A stretch of DNA of 64,000 bases, taken from NCBI RefSeq assembly GCF_006547045.1, contig NZ_CP041242.1, forward strand, positions 940,001-1,004,000. The letters are read 5' to 3'. Of this stretch, positions 19,594-27,694 are shown one piece after another. Under the pieces are notes generated by a model, which had not been told where the DNA came from, searched no databases, and worked only from the letters and a program-made list of their open reading frames with translations. Position numbers and translations under genes: made by a program. How positions within the stretch are numbered: the stretch's first letter is position 1; each line of letters begins with the position of its first letter. This DNA comes from Lysobacter alkalisoli. GTDB lineage: Bacteria > Pseudomonadota > Gammaproteobacteria > Xanthomonadales > Xanthomonadaceae.

Positions 19594-20055
19594 CTATATG
19601 TTGGCGAGGCGCAGGTCGATGCGCTTCGTGTCGGGTGGGGCGGGCGGAGATGCCGGCGGTTCCAGCATCTGCGCCAGGGTCATATCGCGCAGCGCAGCGA
19701 CGATCACATCGTTGATGTGGCGCCAGTTGGCACGTACGCCGCACTGGTCCTCGATGGTGCAGTTGCCGCCATGTACGCTGCACTCGGTCATGCCGAGTGG
19801 TCCTTCCATGGCCTCGACGATCTCGATCAGGCCGATTTCGTTGGCCGGACGGGCGAGCCGGTAGCCGCCGTTGACGCCGCGGAAGCCCTCGACCAAGCCC
19901 GCCTGCGCCAGCGGCTTGAGCACCTTGGCCACGGTCGGCGGCTCCAGACCGGCGCGCTCGGCCAGCTCGGACGTGCTGAGCACGTCGTCGGGACGGGTCG
20001 CAAGCACGGTCATGACGACCGTTGCGTAATCGGTGAGTTTGGTGACGCGGAGCAT
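19594..20055 (-). CDS. sufR: Rrf2 family regulator of the suf operon
   Basis: A 153-residue Rrf2/IscR-like transcription factor. The winged helix-turn-helix covers residues 1-70 (KLTDYATVVMTVLA, TSELAERAGLEPPTVAKVLKPLAQAGLVEG, GVNGGYRLARP). Three cysteines, Cys92, Cys99 and Cys105, in ECSVHGGNCTIEDQC, are placed as in IscR-type 2Fe-2S sensors. It heads the operon and is probably autoregulatory, sensing Fe-S status. The spacer to the SET-domain gene contains near-repeats GTACCGGAATT and GTACGGATT at about 20079-20098 that could be its operator. The symbol follows common usage for the position; some annotations call it only 'SUF system regulator'. Confidence 0.9.
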   Translation of the reverse strand: MLRVTKLTDYATVVMTVLATRPDDVLSTSELAERAGLEPPTVAKVLKPLAQAGLVEGFRGVNGGYRLARPANEIGLIEIVEAMEGPLGMTECSVHGGNCTIEDQCGVRANWRHINDVIVAALRDMTLAQMLEPPASPPAPPDTKRIDLRLANI

Positions 20056-20232
20056 GCCGGGCGCTGGCCTTTAATCAGTACCGGAATTGTACGGATTTAG
20101 CCGGAGCAGGCCAAGTAGGGCCCCGGCAGACGTTCAGGCCAGGCCCGCGGACAGACCCCTGCCGTACCCGGGGTATTGGCCGTTGTCATGCGATCCGGGT
20201 CAGAATGACTGCAAGCCAACCTGGAAGCCCAC

Positions 20233-20748
20233 ATGCCAAGCAAGATTGTCGCCCGCCGTTCCGAGATCCATGGCAACGGCGTTTTCGCCAAGGAACCGAT
20301 CCACAAGGGCGAACGTGTCGTCCAGTACAAGGGCAAGCTCAAGACCCATGCCGAGGTCGATGCCGGCGACACCGGCGACGTCGATTCCGGCCATACCTTC
20401 CTGTTCACCCTCAACGACGAGTACGTGATCGACGCCAACGAGCGGGGCAACGTCGCGCGCTGGATCAACCACAGCTGCAAGCCCAATTGCGAGGCGGTCC
20501 TGGACGAGGACGAGGGTGGCGATCCGCGCAAGGATCGGGTGTTCATCGAGGCGATCCGCGACATCGAGCCGGGCGAGGAGTTGTCCTACAACTACGGCAT
20601 CACCCTGGCCGAGAAGCATACGAAGGAACTGAAGCAGGTCTGGGCTTGCCTCTGCGGGGCGAAGAACTGCACCGGGACCATGTTGCAGCCGAAGAAGGAC
20701 AAGAAGAAAAAGAAGAAGGGCGGGAAGAAGAGAAAGAAGAAGGCTTGA
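20233..20748 (+). CDS. SET-domain lysine methyltransferase with a polylysine tail
   Basis: A 171-residue protein with a complete SET fold, predicted to transfer methyl groups from S-adenosylmethionine to protein lysines. Key motifs are IHGNGVFAKEPI (residues 12-23), the catalytic-core RWINHSCKPNCEA (77-88) and GEELSYNYG (114-122). A post-SET zinc motif C-x-C-x4-C (Cys139, Cys141, Cys146), pairing with Cys86, follows. Residues 154-170 are almost all lysine, a tail that could bind nucleic acid or be a self-substrate. Bacterial SET proteins are sparse; xanthomonads carry this short type. The substrate is unknown. The gene is a monocistron between sufR and a family A repeat. Confidence 0.9.
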   Translation: MPSKIVARRSEIHGNGVFAKEPIHKGERVVQYKGKLKTHAEVDAGDTGDVDSGHTFLFTLNDEYVIDANERGNVARWINHSCKPNCEAVLDEDEGGDPRKDRVFIEAIRDIEPGEELSYNYGITLAEKHTKELKQVWACLCGAKNCTGTMLQPKKDKKKKKKGGKKRKKKA

Positions 20749-20765
20749 GGCGGGTTGTCCCGCGT

Positions 20766-20893
20766 GGGAAGCCGGTGGCCCGGCCTTTGCGGGACACGCC
20801 GTTAACCCATCCCTGGGGGCTCTTCCGAAACATCCATGTTTCGTAAGGTCCCGCAAAGGCCGGGCCACCGGCTTCCGGACACGTGGTCGGCAC
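20766..20893. repeat. Structured repeat, family A copy 2
   Basis: Perfect 28-bp arms at 20768-20795 and 20848-20875, beginning GAAGCCGGTGGCCCGGCC, enclose two hairpins, CCCATCCCTGGG and GAAACATCCATGTTTC. The constant parts (GCGGGACACGCCG, GGTCCCGC, GGACACGTGGTCGG) match copy 1 at 2782-2905. The stem sequences differ but are fully complementary. It lies just past the SET gene stop and could serve as a terminator for it. Confidence 0.85.
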
Positions 20894-21006
20894 TTGCCGG
20901 AAACCCATTCGAAGTCGGCGTGCCGCGTACCAACGGGCAATGGTGTCGTCATCGGGACGGGGCGATACTGCCGGGCATTGAAAGTGCAGAACGGTAGGAG
21001 CCAGGC

Positions 21007-21807
21007 ATGAGTTCGATTGAAGGCAAGGTCGCGGTCGTCACCGGCGCCGCGAGCGGCATCGGCAGGGAGATCGCGCACGAGTTGTCGCGCGCCGGCGCGG
21101 CAGTGGTCATCGCCGACCTCAACCTTGACGGTGCCCAGGCCGTCGCCGACGCGATCACCGCGACCGGCGGCCGCGCGCTGGCGGTGGCGATGGACGTCAC
21201 CGACGAGGCCGCGGTCAATGCCGGCATCGAGCAGGCGGTGCAGGCGCTGGGGCCGATCGACATCCTGGTCTCCAATGCCGGCATCCAGATCGTCAACCCG
21301 ATCGACCAGTACGACTTCGGCGACTGGAAGAAGATGCTCGCCATCCACCTCGACGGTGCTTTCCTGACCACCCGCGCGGTGCTGCCGCACATGTACGCGA
21401 CCGGCGCCGACGGCAAGCCGCGCGGCGGCACGGTGATCTACATGGGCTCGGTGCATTCGCATCAGGCCTCCAAGCTCAAATCCGCCTACATCACCGCCAA
21501 GCACGGCCTGCTCGGGCTGTCGCGGACCCTGGCGAAGGAGGGGGGCGAGCGTGGCGTGCGCAGCCATGTGGTCTGCCCGGGCTTCGTGCGCACGCCGCTG
21601 GTCGACAAGCAGATCCCGGAGCAGTCGAAGGAACTGGGCATCCCCGAGGCGGAGGTAATCCGCAACGTCATGCTCGGGCAGACCGTGGATGGCATTTTCA
21701 CCACCGTCGAGGACGTGGCGCAGACCGTTCGCTTCCTGTGCGAGTTCCCGAGCGCGGCGCTGACCGGACAGAGCATCATCGTCAGCCACGGCTGGCACAT
21801 GCAGTAG
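21007..21807 (+). CDS. bdhA: 3-hydroxybutyrate dehydrogenase (short-chain dehydrogenase)
   Basis: A 266-residue SDR enzyme, best matched to D-3-hydroxybutyrate dehydrogenase, which oxidises 3-hydroxybutyrate to acetoacetate with NAD+. The cofactor motif is [14 protein letters not shown] (residues 9-22), followed by [11 protein letters not shown]. Serine in [17 protein letters not shown], with Tyr and Lys in SAYITAKHG, forms the catalytic triad, and [15 protein letters not shown] is the family-typical loop. AGGAG precedes the ATG by six bases. The assignment within the SDR family rests on these loop features. Its neighbours give no pathway support. Confidence 0.85.
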   Translation: MSSIEGKVAVVTGAASGIGREIAHELSRAGAAVVIADLNLDGAQAVADAITATGGRALAVAMDVTDEAAVNAGIEQAVQALGPIDILVSNAGIQIVNPIDQYDFGDWKKMLAIHLDGAFLTTRAVLPHMYATGADGKPRGGTVIYMGSVHSHQASKLKSAYITAKHGLLGLSRTLAKEGGERGVRSHVVCPGFVRTPLVDKQIPEQSKELGIPEAEVIRNVMLGQTVDGIFTTVEDVAQTVRFLCEFPSAALTGQSIIVSHGWHMQ

Positions 21808-21954
21808 TCCTCACCGGCCGGACGCCTGCCGGCCTCCGGGGCTCCATCGGAGCATGGATGCGCGCTGGGTGCGGATGGTTGCCATGACTTGTGCCAGTCG
21901 GCGCTGGGGCAGGATCGGCATAGCCTGTGCGCCGATCCCGTACAACCAGTATCC

Positions 21955-24192
21955 ATGCGCCTCTCCTTTTTTCTTTTCGCCTTGGCCCTGGCGGCCGCCC
22001 CCTCCGCGCATTCGGTCGAGATCGACGGCCGCATCGACCCGGACGAATGGGCGGGTGCGCAGCACATCACCGATTTCCGCAAGGTCCAACCGCTGAGCCT
22101 GGAGCCGGGCTCGCTGCCGACCGAGGCTTGGGTGAAGGCGGTCCCGGAAGGCCTGGCGATCGCGTTCCGCAATGAGCAGCCGCAGTCGGTGACATGGACC
22201 CGGCAGCGGGTGCGACGCGACTTCAATGTCCAGGTCGACCGGGTCAACCTGATGGTCGACTTCGATGGTGATGGCCGCACCGGCTACAACTTCACCATCT
22301 CGTCCACCGGCGGCATCGCCGACGCGGTCATCACCAACGAGAACCAGTTCAACGACGACTGGGATGGAAGCTGGCTGCACGCGGTGCGCGAGGAGGAGGA
22401 CGCCTGGACCGTCGAGATGCTGATCCCCTGGTACATCGCGCCGATGCGCGAGGGCGAGGACGGCATGCGCCGGATCAAGCTGCAGCTCGACCGGGTGATC
22501 GGCTCCACCGGAGAGCGCATGGCCTGGCCCGGCGCCAGCTTCGAACGGCCGCGCTATCTGTCCGACTTCGCCGAGATCGAGGTGCCGCAGTACAGCCAGT
22601 CGCTGCTCGCGCTCACGCCATACGTGTCCGGGCTGTACGACAACATCGGCGGCAGCAGCGATTTCAATGCCGGTCTGGACCTGTTTTGGAAGCCGAACGG
22701 CCAGTTCCAGCTCAGCGCCACGGTCAACCCGGACTTCGGCCAGGTCGAGAGCGACAACCTGGTGGTCAATTTCAGCGCCACCGAGACCTTCGTCAGCGAC
22801 AAGCGGCCGTTCTTCACCGAGAACCAGGGCTTTTTTGAGTACACCACGCCTTCCGACTTCAGCCAGTTGCTGTACACGCGCCGGATCGGCGGCCCCGCCG
22901 ACGATGGCAGCGGAGCCGGTGACATCAATGCGGCGCTCAAACTCAACGGCAGCTTCGGGCAGATAAAGTACGGGTTGTTCGCCGCCGATGAGGCCGGCGA
23001 GGCCGGGCGTGCATTCCGTGCGCTGCGGCTGGTCCGCGACTTCGAATCGCAGAACCTCGGCATGATGCTGGTCCACACCGATCGACCGTTCCGCGACCGC
23101 GAGGCGACCGTGCTCGGCGTCGACCACAACTGGCGGCCGACGCCACGCTGGAACGTTCGCAGCCGCGTGTTCGGCAGCGAAGTCGACCAGTTCGGCGCGA
23201 CGGCGCGCGACCTCGGCGCGACGGTCTGGGCCGACTACGAGATGGACGGCGGCTGGCGCCAGCAATGGATCGCCATGCACTTCGGCAACGATCTGGAAAT
23301 CAACGATGCCGGCTACCTGTCGCGCAACAGCATGAATTACCTGCATTGGGAGGTGCGCCGGCGCTTTGCCGAGTTGCCGGAAACCTCGCGCTACGCTTCC
23401 AAGGACTGGCGAGGGCGCATCACCACCATCCACAACAATCGCGGCGACAAGCTCAATGACCAGTTCCGGCTCAGCCGCCAGGGGCAGTTGCGCAACGGCA
23501 GTTCCGAGTACGGCCAGATCAACATCAACAGCGCCGGCATCAACGACACGCTGCTGCGCGGTAACGGCGTCGTGAGGCTGCCGTCCAACTTCAGTGCGTT
23601 CTACGAGTACGAGCGCCCGCGCAAGGGGAACTGGACGCACGATGTCGAGCTGGAAGTGTTCAGTGGCGGACTGGCCGGCAATTCGAAGATCGGCTCCGCG
23701 GTCTGGTACGGCGCCACCTATTTCGTCAACGATGCCTTCAGCATCAACGCCGGCGCGATCACCATCCGCCGACCGGACTGGCTGATCTGGCAGGGGCCGG
23801 ATCAGGGCAACCTGGTCGGCGCCTACGACGGGCGTGAGGTGAAGCTGCGGGCCGGGCTGGACTGGAGCATCGGCAGCCGCCAGGAGTTGCGGGTCAAGCT
23901 GCAGGCGATCGGCATCGACGCACGGGCGCATGATGCCTGGCGCTTCGATCCCGCCGGCCATGCGATCGCCGTCGCCGATCCCGTCGATGACTTCAGCGTG
24001 CGCAACTTCGGTTTCCAGATCCGCTACCGATACGAGCTGGCGCCGCTGTCGTACCTGTACGTCGTATACGGCCGTGGTGGCTTCGACGCTCTCGACCATG
24101 CCGATGGTGTGGGCAATGCGCTGTTCGACAGCTTCGACCTGCGTGATGACGAACAGTTGATGGTGAAATTGTCGTACCGGTTCGAGATCTAG
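21955..24192 (+). CDS. DUF5916 outer-membrane protein with N-terminal CBM9-like domain
   Basis: A 745-residue exported protein. After a signal peptide (MRLSFFLFALALAAAPSAHS) comes a carbohydrate-binding family 9-like domain (VEIDGRIDPDEWAGAQ, residues ~20-215). The DUF5916 region LSATVNPDFGQVESDNLVVNFSATETFVSDKRPFF and a long beta-rich part with many alternating aromatic strands, ending LMVKLSYRFEI, suggest a barrel. I chose ATG 21955 because it begins the signal peptide; the frame stays open further upstream. Such proteins are widespread in xanthomonads and Bacteroidota, with no proven function; surface glycan or peptide binding is plausible. Its stop codon overlaps that of the convergent PIN gene at CTAG. 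Confidence 0.82.
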   Translation: MRLSFFLFALALAAAPSAHSVEIDGRIDPDEWAGAQHITDFRKVQPLSLEPGSLPTEAWVKAVPEGLAIAFRNEQPQSVTWTRQRVRRDFNVQVDRVNLMVDFDGDGRTGYNFTISSTGGIADAVITNENQFNDDWDGSWLHAVREEEDAWTVEMLIPWYIAPMREGEDGMRRIKLQLDRVIGSTGERMAWPGASFERPRYLSDFAEIEVPQYSQSLLALTPYVSGLYDNIGGSSDFNAGLDLFWKPNGQFQLSATVNPDFGQVESDNLVVNFSATETFVSDKRPFFTENQGFFEYTTPSDFSQLLYTRRIGGPADDGSGAGDINAALKLNGSFGQIKYGLFAADEAGEAGRAFRALRLVRDFESQNLGMMLVHTDRPFRDREATVLGVDHNWRPTPRWNVRSRVFGSEVDQFGATARDLGATVWADYEMDGGWRQQWIAMHFGNDLEINDAGYLSRNSMNYLHWEVRRRFAELPETSRYASKDWRGRITTIHNNRGDKLNDQFRLSRQGQLRNGSSEYGQININSAGINDTLLRGNGVVRLPSNFSAFYEYERPRKGNWTHDVELEVFSGGLAGNSKIGSAVWYGATYFVNDAFSINAGAITIRRPDWLIWQGPDQGNLVGAYDGREVKLRAGLDWSIGSRQELRVKLQAIGIDARAHDAWRFDPAGHAIAVADPVDDFSVRNFGFQIRYRYELAPLSYLYVVYGRGGFDALDHADGVGNALFDSFDLRDDEQLMVKLSYRFEI

Positions 24193-24626
24193 TCGGGCGA
24201 TGTCCAGGCCTCTGGCACCAGGATGGCGAACAGGCCATCGCGCCGGGTGTGGCGATTGAGTCTGAGCAATGCCTTGTCGCGGCTGACCAGCCAACGGGCG
24301 CCGCTGGCATGGGCGAGTTCGAGGAACTTCTGGTCGTCGGGGTCGCGGCATCGCGGCAATGTCGCCGTTTCATCGGGCCTGGTATCGAGATGGACCGCGC
24401 TGGCGTCGAAGGCCTGGAGCAGCGAGCGTTGACGATCGGATTCCAGCGCCAGTAGCGGATAGCCGAGTACCCGACGCCATTCCTCCCTGCAATCCGCATT
24501 GGTTACGGTTTCGACCTGCCCGGAGCGGATTGCCGTGCCGATCGCGATGATGCGAGGGTCGTCGAACACCAGCAGGTCGAGCCAGGCATTGGTGTCGAGG
24601 ACGATGCGGGGTGGGGTGGCAGTCAT
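24189..24626 (-). CDS. PIN-domain protein (putative toxin-type ribonuclease)
   Basis: A 145-residue PIN-domain protein of the family often listed as the toxin component of toxin-antitoxin systems. The acidic metal site is outlined by LDTNAWLDLLVF (Asp11), EEWRRVL, RDPDDQKFLELA and RWLVSRDKALL. PIN toxins cleave RNA in a metal-dependent way. No antitoxin-like frame is seen upstream on its strand; the ATG is only 67 bases from the divergent AhpD-like gene. It may be an orphan or have lost its partner. It ends convergently, sharing CTAG with the DUF5916 gene. Confidence 0.75.
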   Translation of the reverse strand: MTATPPRIVLDTNAWLDLLVFDDPRIIAIGTAIRSGQVETVTNADCREEWRRVLGYPLLALESDRQRSLLQAFDASAVHLDTRPDETATLPRCRDPDDQKFLELAHASGARWLVSRDKALLRLNRHTRRDGLFAILVPEAWTSPD

Positions 24627-24693
24627 CCGGCAAGGCTAGCAGCCTGCGCGGGGATGTAAGCTCGAACCCTCATCGCGAACCTGGGAAGCCGTC

Positions 24694-25284
24694 ATGCCAC
24701 TGGTCGATCCCTTGCCTGCCGACAGCGACGCCGAAGTCGCCGAGCTGGCGAAGTTCTTCAACGAAACGCTGGGCTTCTGCCCCAACAGCGTACTGACGAT
24801 GATGCGGCGGCCGGCGATCGCCAAGTCCTTCATCGCCCTGAACATGGCGGTGATGGAGAATCGGGGCCGCGTTACCAGCGCGCTCAAGCGTTTGATCGGT
24901 TATGTATCGAGCCATGTCGCCGGCTGCCGCTATTGCCAGGCGCACACGATCCGCGCCGCCGAGCGCTATGGCGCCGATGCCGACCAGATGGAGCATGTCT
25001 GGGAGTACCGCTCGCATCCGGCCTTCAGCGAGGCCGAGCGCGCCGCGCTGGATTTCGCGCTGGCCGCCTCGCAGGTGCCCAACGCGGTCGATGAGGGCGT
25101 GCAGGCGCGGATGCGCACGCACTGGGATGAAGGGGAGATCGTCGAGATCCTCGGCGTGATCGCGTTGTTCGGCTACCTCAACCGCTGGAACGACAGCATG
25201 GCGACGACACTAGAAGAGGGCGCCGAGGAGTCCGGCCGCCAGTGGCTCGCGCATGAGGGCTGGACGCGCGGCAAGCATGTGTAG
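24694..25284 (+). CDS. Carboxymuconolactone decarboxylase/AhpD family protein
   Basis: A 196-residue all-helical protein of the CMD/AhpD superfamily, usually a thiol peroxidase or disulfide reductase. The redox motif C-x-x-C with a following His is plain in VAGCRYCQAHTIRAAERYG (near residue 80), as in AhpD-like peroxidase families. The second half (AERAALDFALAASQVP, EIVEILGVIALFGYLNRWNDSM) fits the longer 'peroxidase-related' members. It is likely to help detoxify organic peroxides or use lipoic acid as partner, which is inference. It is a single gene, divergent from the PIN gene. Confidence 0.82.
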   Translation: MPLVDPLPADSDAEVAELAKFFNETLGFCPNSVLTMMRRPAIAKSFIALNMAVMENRGRVTSALKRLIGYVSSHVAGCRYCQAHTIRAAERYGADADQMEHVWEYRSHPAFSEAERAALDFALAASQVPNAVDEGVQARMRTHWDEGEIVEILGVIALFGYLNRWNDSMATTLEEGAEESGRQWLAHEGWTRGKHV

Positions 25285-25374
25285 AAATTTTTGTGCTCTG
25301 TGCGTCCATTCTTGTCGGCGGATGACAGCGAACTTTATGGGGCGTACCCTTCGCGAAGACAGGGGGGCAGAATC

Positions 25375-26145
25375 GTGTGGAAAAGTCGCATATACGCGAT
25401 CATTCACGGTGAAGGGAGTGAAGGGCTCAACGGCTTTCAGCGTGGCCTGGTATCGATAATCCTTGCCAGTGTATTCATTGCCGTAGTCTCCACCGAGCCT
25501 ATGGTCCGTGAGTTTGCCGGGCCCACTCTGCTATATGTCGAGTTTGTGTTCGGGGGCATTTTCCTGGTCGAGTATATGGCTCGCGTCTGGAGTGCTGGAT
25601 CACAGTCCCAGTTCTCGGGCTTTCTCGGACGTGTTCGCTACATGCGACAACCAATGGCGGTAATCGACTTGGTCGCATTGGCCCCCTTTCTGGTTGGGTT
25701 GTCAGGCCCGGAGTCGATGATCCTCCGGCTGGTTCGCTTGCTTCGGCTGCTTGCCCTGACCAAGCTTGCGCGCTATTCGACAGCGATACGCCTGGTCTTC
25801 GAGTCCATACACAGCCGGCGTTTTGAACTTGGTTTCACCATGCTGCTGGCAGCCTGCGTGATACTGGTCTCATCGGCAGTCCTGTATGTCGTTGAGGGTG
25901 ATGGTCAGCCTGAGGCATTTGGAAGCATCCCGCGTGCGGCCTGGTGGAGCGTGGCGACGCTGACAACGGTCGGTTACGGCGATTTGGTTCCGCTGACTCC
26001 GCTTGGAAAATTCTTCGCATCGCTAACTGCGTTCGCCGGGATTGGGCTGATTGCCATGCCCACTGGCATCCTGGCTGCTGGATTCTCGGATGCTTTGTCG
26101 AAGGCTAAGGCAGACGCGGATGGGGTAGAGGGTAACGTGCAATGA
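25375..26145 (+). CDS. Voltage-gated-type potassium channel subunit
   Basis: A 256-residue six-helix channel subunit. Hydrophobic segments S1 (LVSIILASVFIAVVS), S2, S3 and S5/S6 flank an arginine-rich S4 (LRLVRLLRLLALTKLARY). The pore loop holds the K+ selectivity filter TTVGYGD, then VPLTPLGKFFASL leads to S6. Channels of this type are tetrameric in the inner membrane. I start at GTG 25375 (preceded by AGGGGGG); the frame is open to 25291 without ribosome-site support. Its last four bases overlap the next start (ATGA). Base composition is clearly lower in GC than in the neighbours, suggesting transfer of this two-gene unit. Confidence 0.85.
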   Translation: MWKSRIYAIIHGEGSEGLNGFQRGLVSIILASVFIAVVSTEPMVREFAGPTLLYVEFVFGGIFLVEYMARVWSAGSQSQFSGFLGRVRYMRQPMAVIDLVALAPFLVGLSGPESMILRLVRLLRLLALTKLARYSTAIRLVFESIHSRRFELGFTMLLAACVILVSSAVLYVVEGDGQPEAFGSIPRAAWWSVATLTTVGYGDLVPLTPLGKFFASLTAFAGIGLIAMPTGILAAGFSDALSKAKADADGVEGNVQ

Positions 26146-27353
26146 GATTCAGGCGTCGGATCAGGATCGCGCCGGGGATTGGTCTGAATCTTTCAGGTAG
26201 CGGCGTTGGTCTTTCCTTCGGGCCTCGTGGGGCGTCGGTATCTGTAGGGCCGAAAGGTGTCTGGGGGAACGCAAGTATTCCAGGTTCAGGGCTTTACCAG
26301 CGAAAGAAGCTTTCTGGCCGTCAAACTCCTGGCTTTGGATCAGCGAAGGTAAGCCGGCGTGAGTTGGAGGCCGAGCTTCTTGAGCGCTTCTACTCGTCCG
26401 GTCCGCGCCTGACAGCACCGCTGGATGGCGGCTCCATCGATCTTGTAGACAGCGAGGGTGCCTCGCTTACGTTCGAAGTACAGGAGGTTGCGTGGAAGCA
26501 TCTTCGAAACGAGCTGCTGGATCAGCTTGCCTCGCAGTGTGAGGCAATCAGCGCGGATATCCATTCTCTGGCTACGTTGCATCGCACCACGCCATCTTCA
26601 GTCCCTTCGCTGGAGTATGTGCGGAAGCCGTTTGACCTTCAGGAGCCATCACCTCCTGAGTTGGAAAACTATCATTGGCTATGGAAAGTGTTGCCTTGGC
26701 ATCGGCGCAAGGTGGATGCCGCAAATGATGCGGGCGTTGAAGCGTATCAAGCAGTGCATCGAGGTTGGCTCGATGCTCGTTCTGCACATGACAGAAAAGC
26801 ACTTGAGCGTCAAAGTTACTTCAGGAAGCGCGATAGTGGAGATAGTGCAGGTATTGAGGATTTCCTCGGCTGGCATCTGACCGGATTGCAATGGCCTCAG
26901 GATACTTCTGTCGATCTTGCGCTTAGTCCTGAAGGCAGCAGGCTATGCCTTGATGTCGACTTTCCTGAGATCGAGGATCTGCCTCATGGGGTGCCGGAAG
27001 TTGCCGTTAGGGCGCGCGAGTTACGAGTCAAACCTTTCAGTGAATCGGCCAAACGCAAGCTCTATGCGGCACATGTTCATGCAGTGATGTTTCGACTCGT
27101 AGGAGAAGCTTTCCATGCCGCACCGACGCTTGGAGAAGTGGTGGCATCGGGCTACTCACAGCGTCCAGATAAAGCGACCGGGACCATTCGTGATGAATAT
27201 CTGATCAGTGTGGTTGTCGAGCGGTCGGGCTGGCAGGAGATCGACTTCTCGCGGCTCGATCTCGTGGACCCAGTCGATGCGCTCGCACGATTTCCGTTGC
27301 GGCGAAAGATGACAAAGACAGGGATCTTCAGTGCGATCGAGCCGTACACCTGA
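26142..27353 (+). CDS. DUF4236 domain protein coupled to the K+ channel
   Basis: A 403-residue protein whose first ~55 residues (MRFRRRIRIAPGIGLNLSGS...GLSFGPRGASVSVGPKGV) match the DUF4236 family, a beta-rich repeat unit of unknown function. The remainder is mostly charged and helical (ERFYSSGPRLTAP, LPWHRRKVDAANDAGVEAYQ), then a beta-rich C-terminal part; I recognise no further domain, signal peptide or clear membrane segment. It overlaps the channel gene by four bases, so the two are translated together, and shares its AT-richer composition and rarer codon use. A regulatory or effector role with the channel is possible, but nothing in the sequence proves it. Confidence 0.75.
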   Translation: MRFRRRIRIAPGIGLNLSGSGVGLSFGPRGASVSVGPKGVWGNASIPGSGLYQRKKLSGRQTPGFGSAKVSRRELEAELLERFYSSGPRLTAPLDGGSIDLVDSEGASLTFEVQEVAWKHLRNELLDQLASQCEAISADIHSLATLHRTTPSSVPSLEYVRKPFDLQEPSPPELENYHWLWKVLPWHRRKVDAANDAGVEAYQAVHRGWLDARSAHDRKALERQSYFRKRDSGDSAGIEDFLGWHLTGLQWPQDTSVDLALSPEGSRLCLDVDFPEIEDLPHGVPEVAVRARELRVKPFSESAKRKLYAAHVHAVMFRLVGEAFHAAPTLGEVVASGYSQRPDKATGTIRDEYLISVVVERSGWQEIDFSRLDLVDPVDALARFPLRRKMTKTGIFSAIEPYT

Positions 27354-27370
27354 GTCACAAGGGGTATGAG

Positions 27371-27694
27371 CTATCGGAGGCGTCGCAAGCCTGCCGGCAA
27401 CCGCGCCTCCACTCCAGCCCAGATCGCCTTGCGCCCTTCGGTGAACGCCCACCACGGTCGAGCGTCGTCGCGGTCGGCGAACGCGACTGCGGCTATGAAG
27501 GTGTCCAGCACGCAGGGGTCCTGGCGCAGGCCGGTCAGGGTGCATAGCTGCAAGTAGAGCCCGGTTGCGTCCTTGCCGCGCAGCCCGGTTGGCGCTTCGA
27601 TGCCGAGCGCGCGCAGGTCGTCGGCCATCGACGGGCCGATGTTCGGGATGTCCTCCAGCCGCTTTGCCTCGGCCATGGTGCGTGCTTTCGCCAT
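27371..27694 (-). CDS. Cdd1-like helix-hairpin-helix protein
   Basis: A 107-residue protein of the 'pathogenicity locus' Cdd1 family, sometimes labelled mitomycin resistance protein. The N-terminal helix-hairpin-helix is LEDIPNIGPSMADDLRALGI; then DATGLYLQLCTLTGLRQDPCVLDTFIAAVAFA and ARPWWAFTEGRKA are typical of the family. Its ATG (27692-27694) overlaps the stop of the EF-G-like gene (TGATG), so it depends on that transcript. Nucleic-acid binding is likely from the fold; no catalytic function is known. Confidence 0.82.
   Translation of the reverse strand: MAKARTMAEAKRLEDIPNIGPSMADDLRALGIEAPTGLRGKDATGLYLQLCTLTGLRQDPCVLDTFIAAVAFADRDDARPWWAFTEGRKAIWAGVEARLPAGLRRLR

Noticed and set aside
24627-24693. 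Antitoxin gene for the PIN protein
   Set aside because: Only 67 bases separate it from the divergent gene; no small frame with a ribosome site is present.
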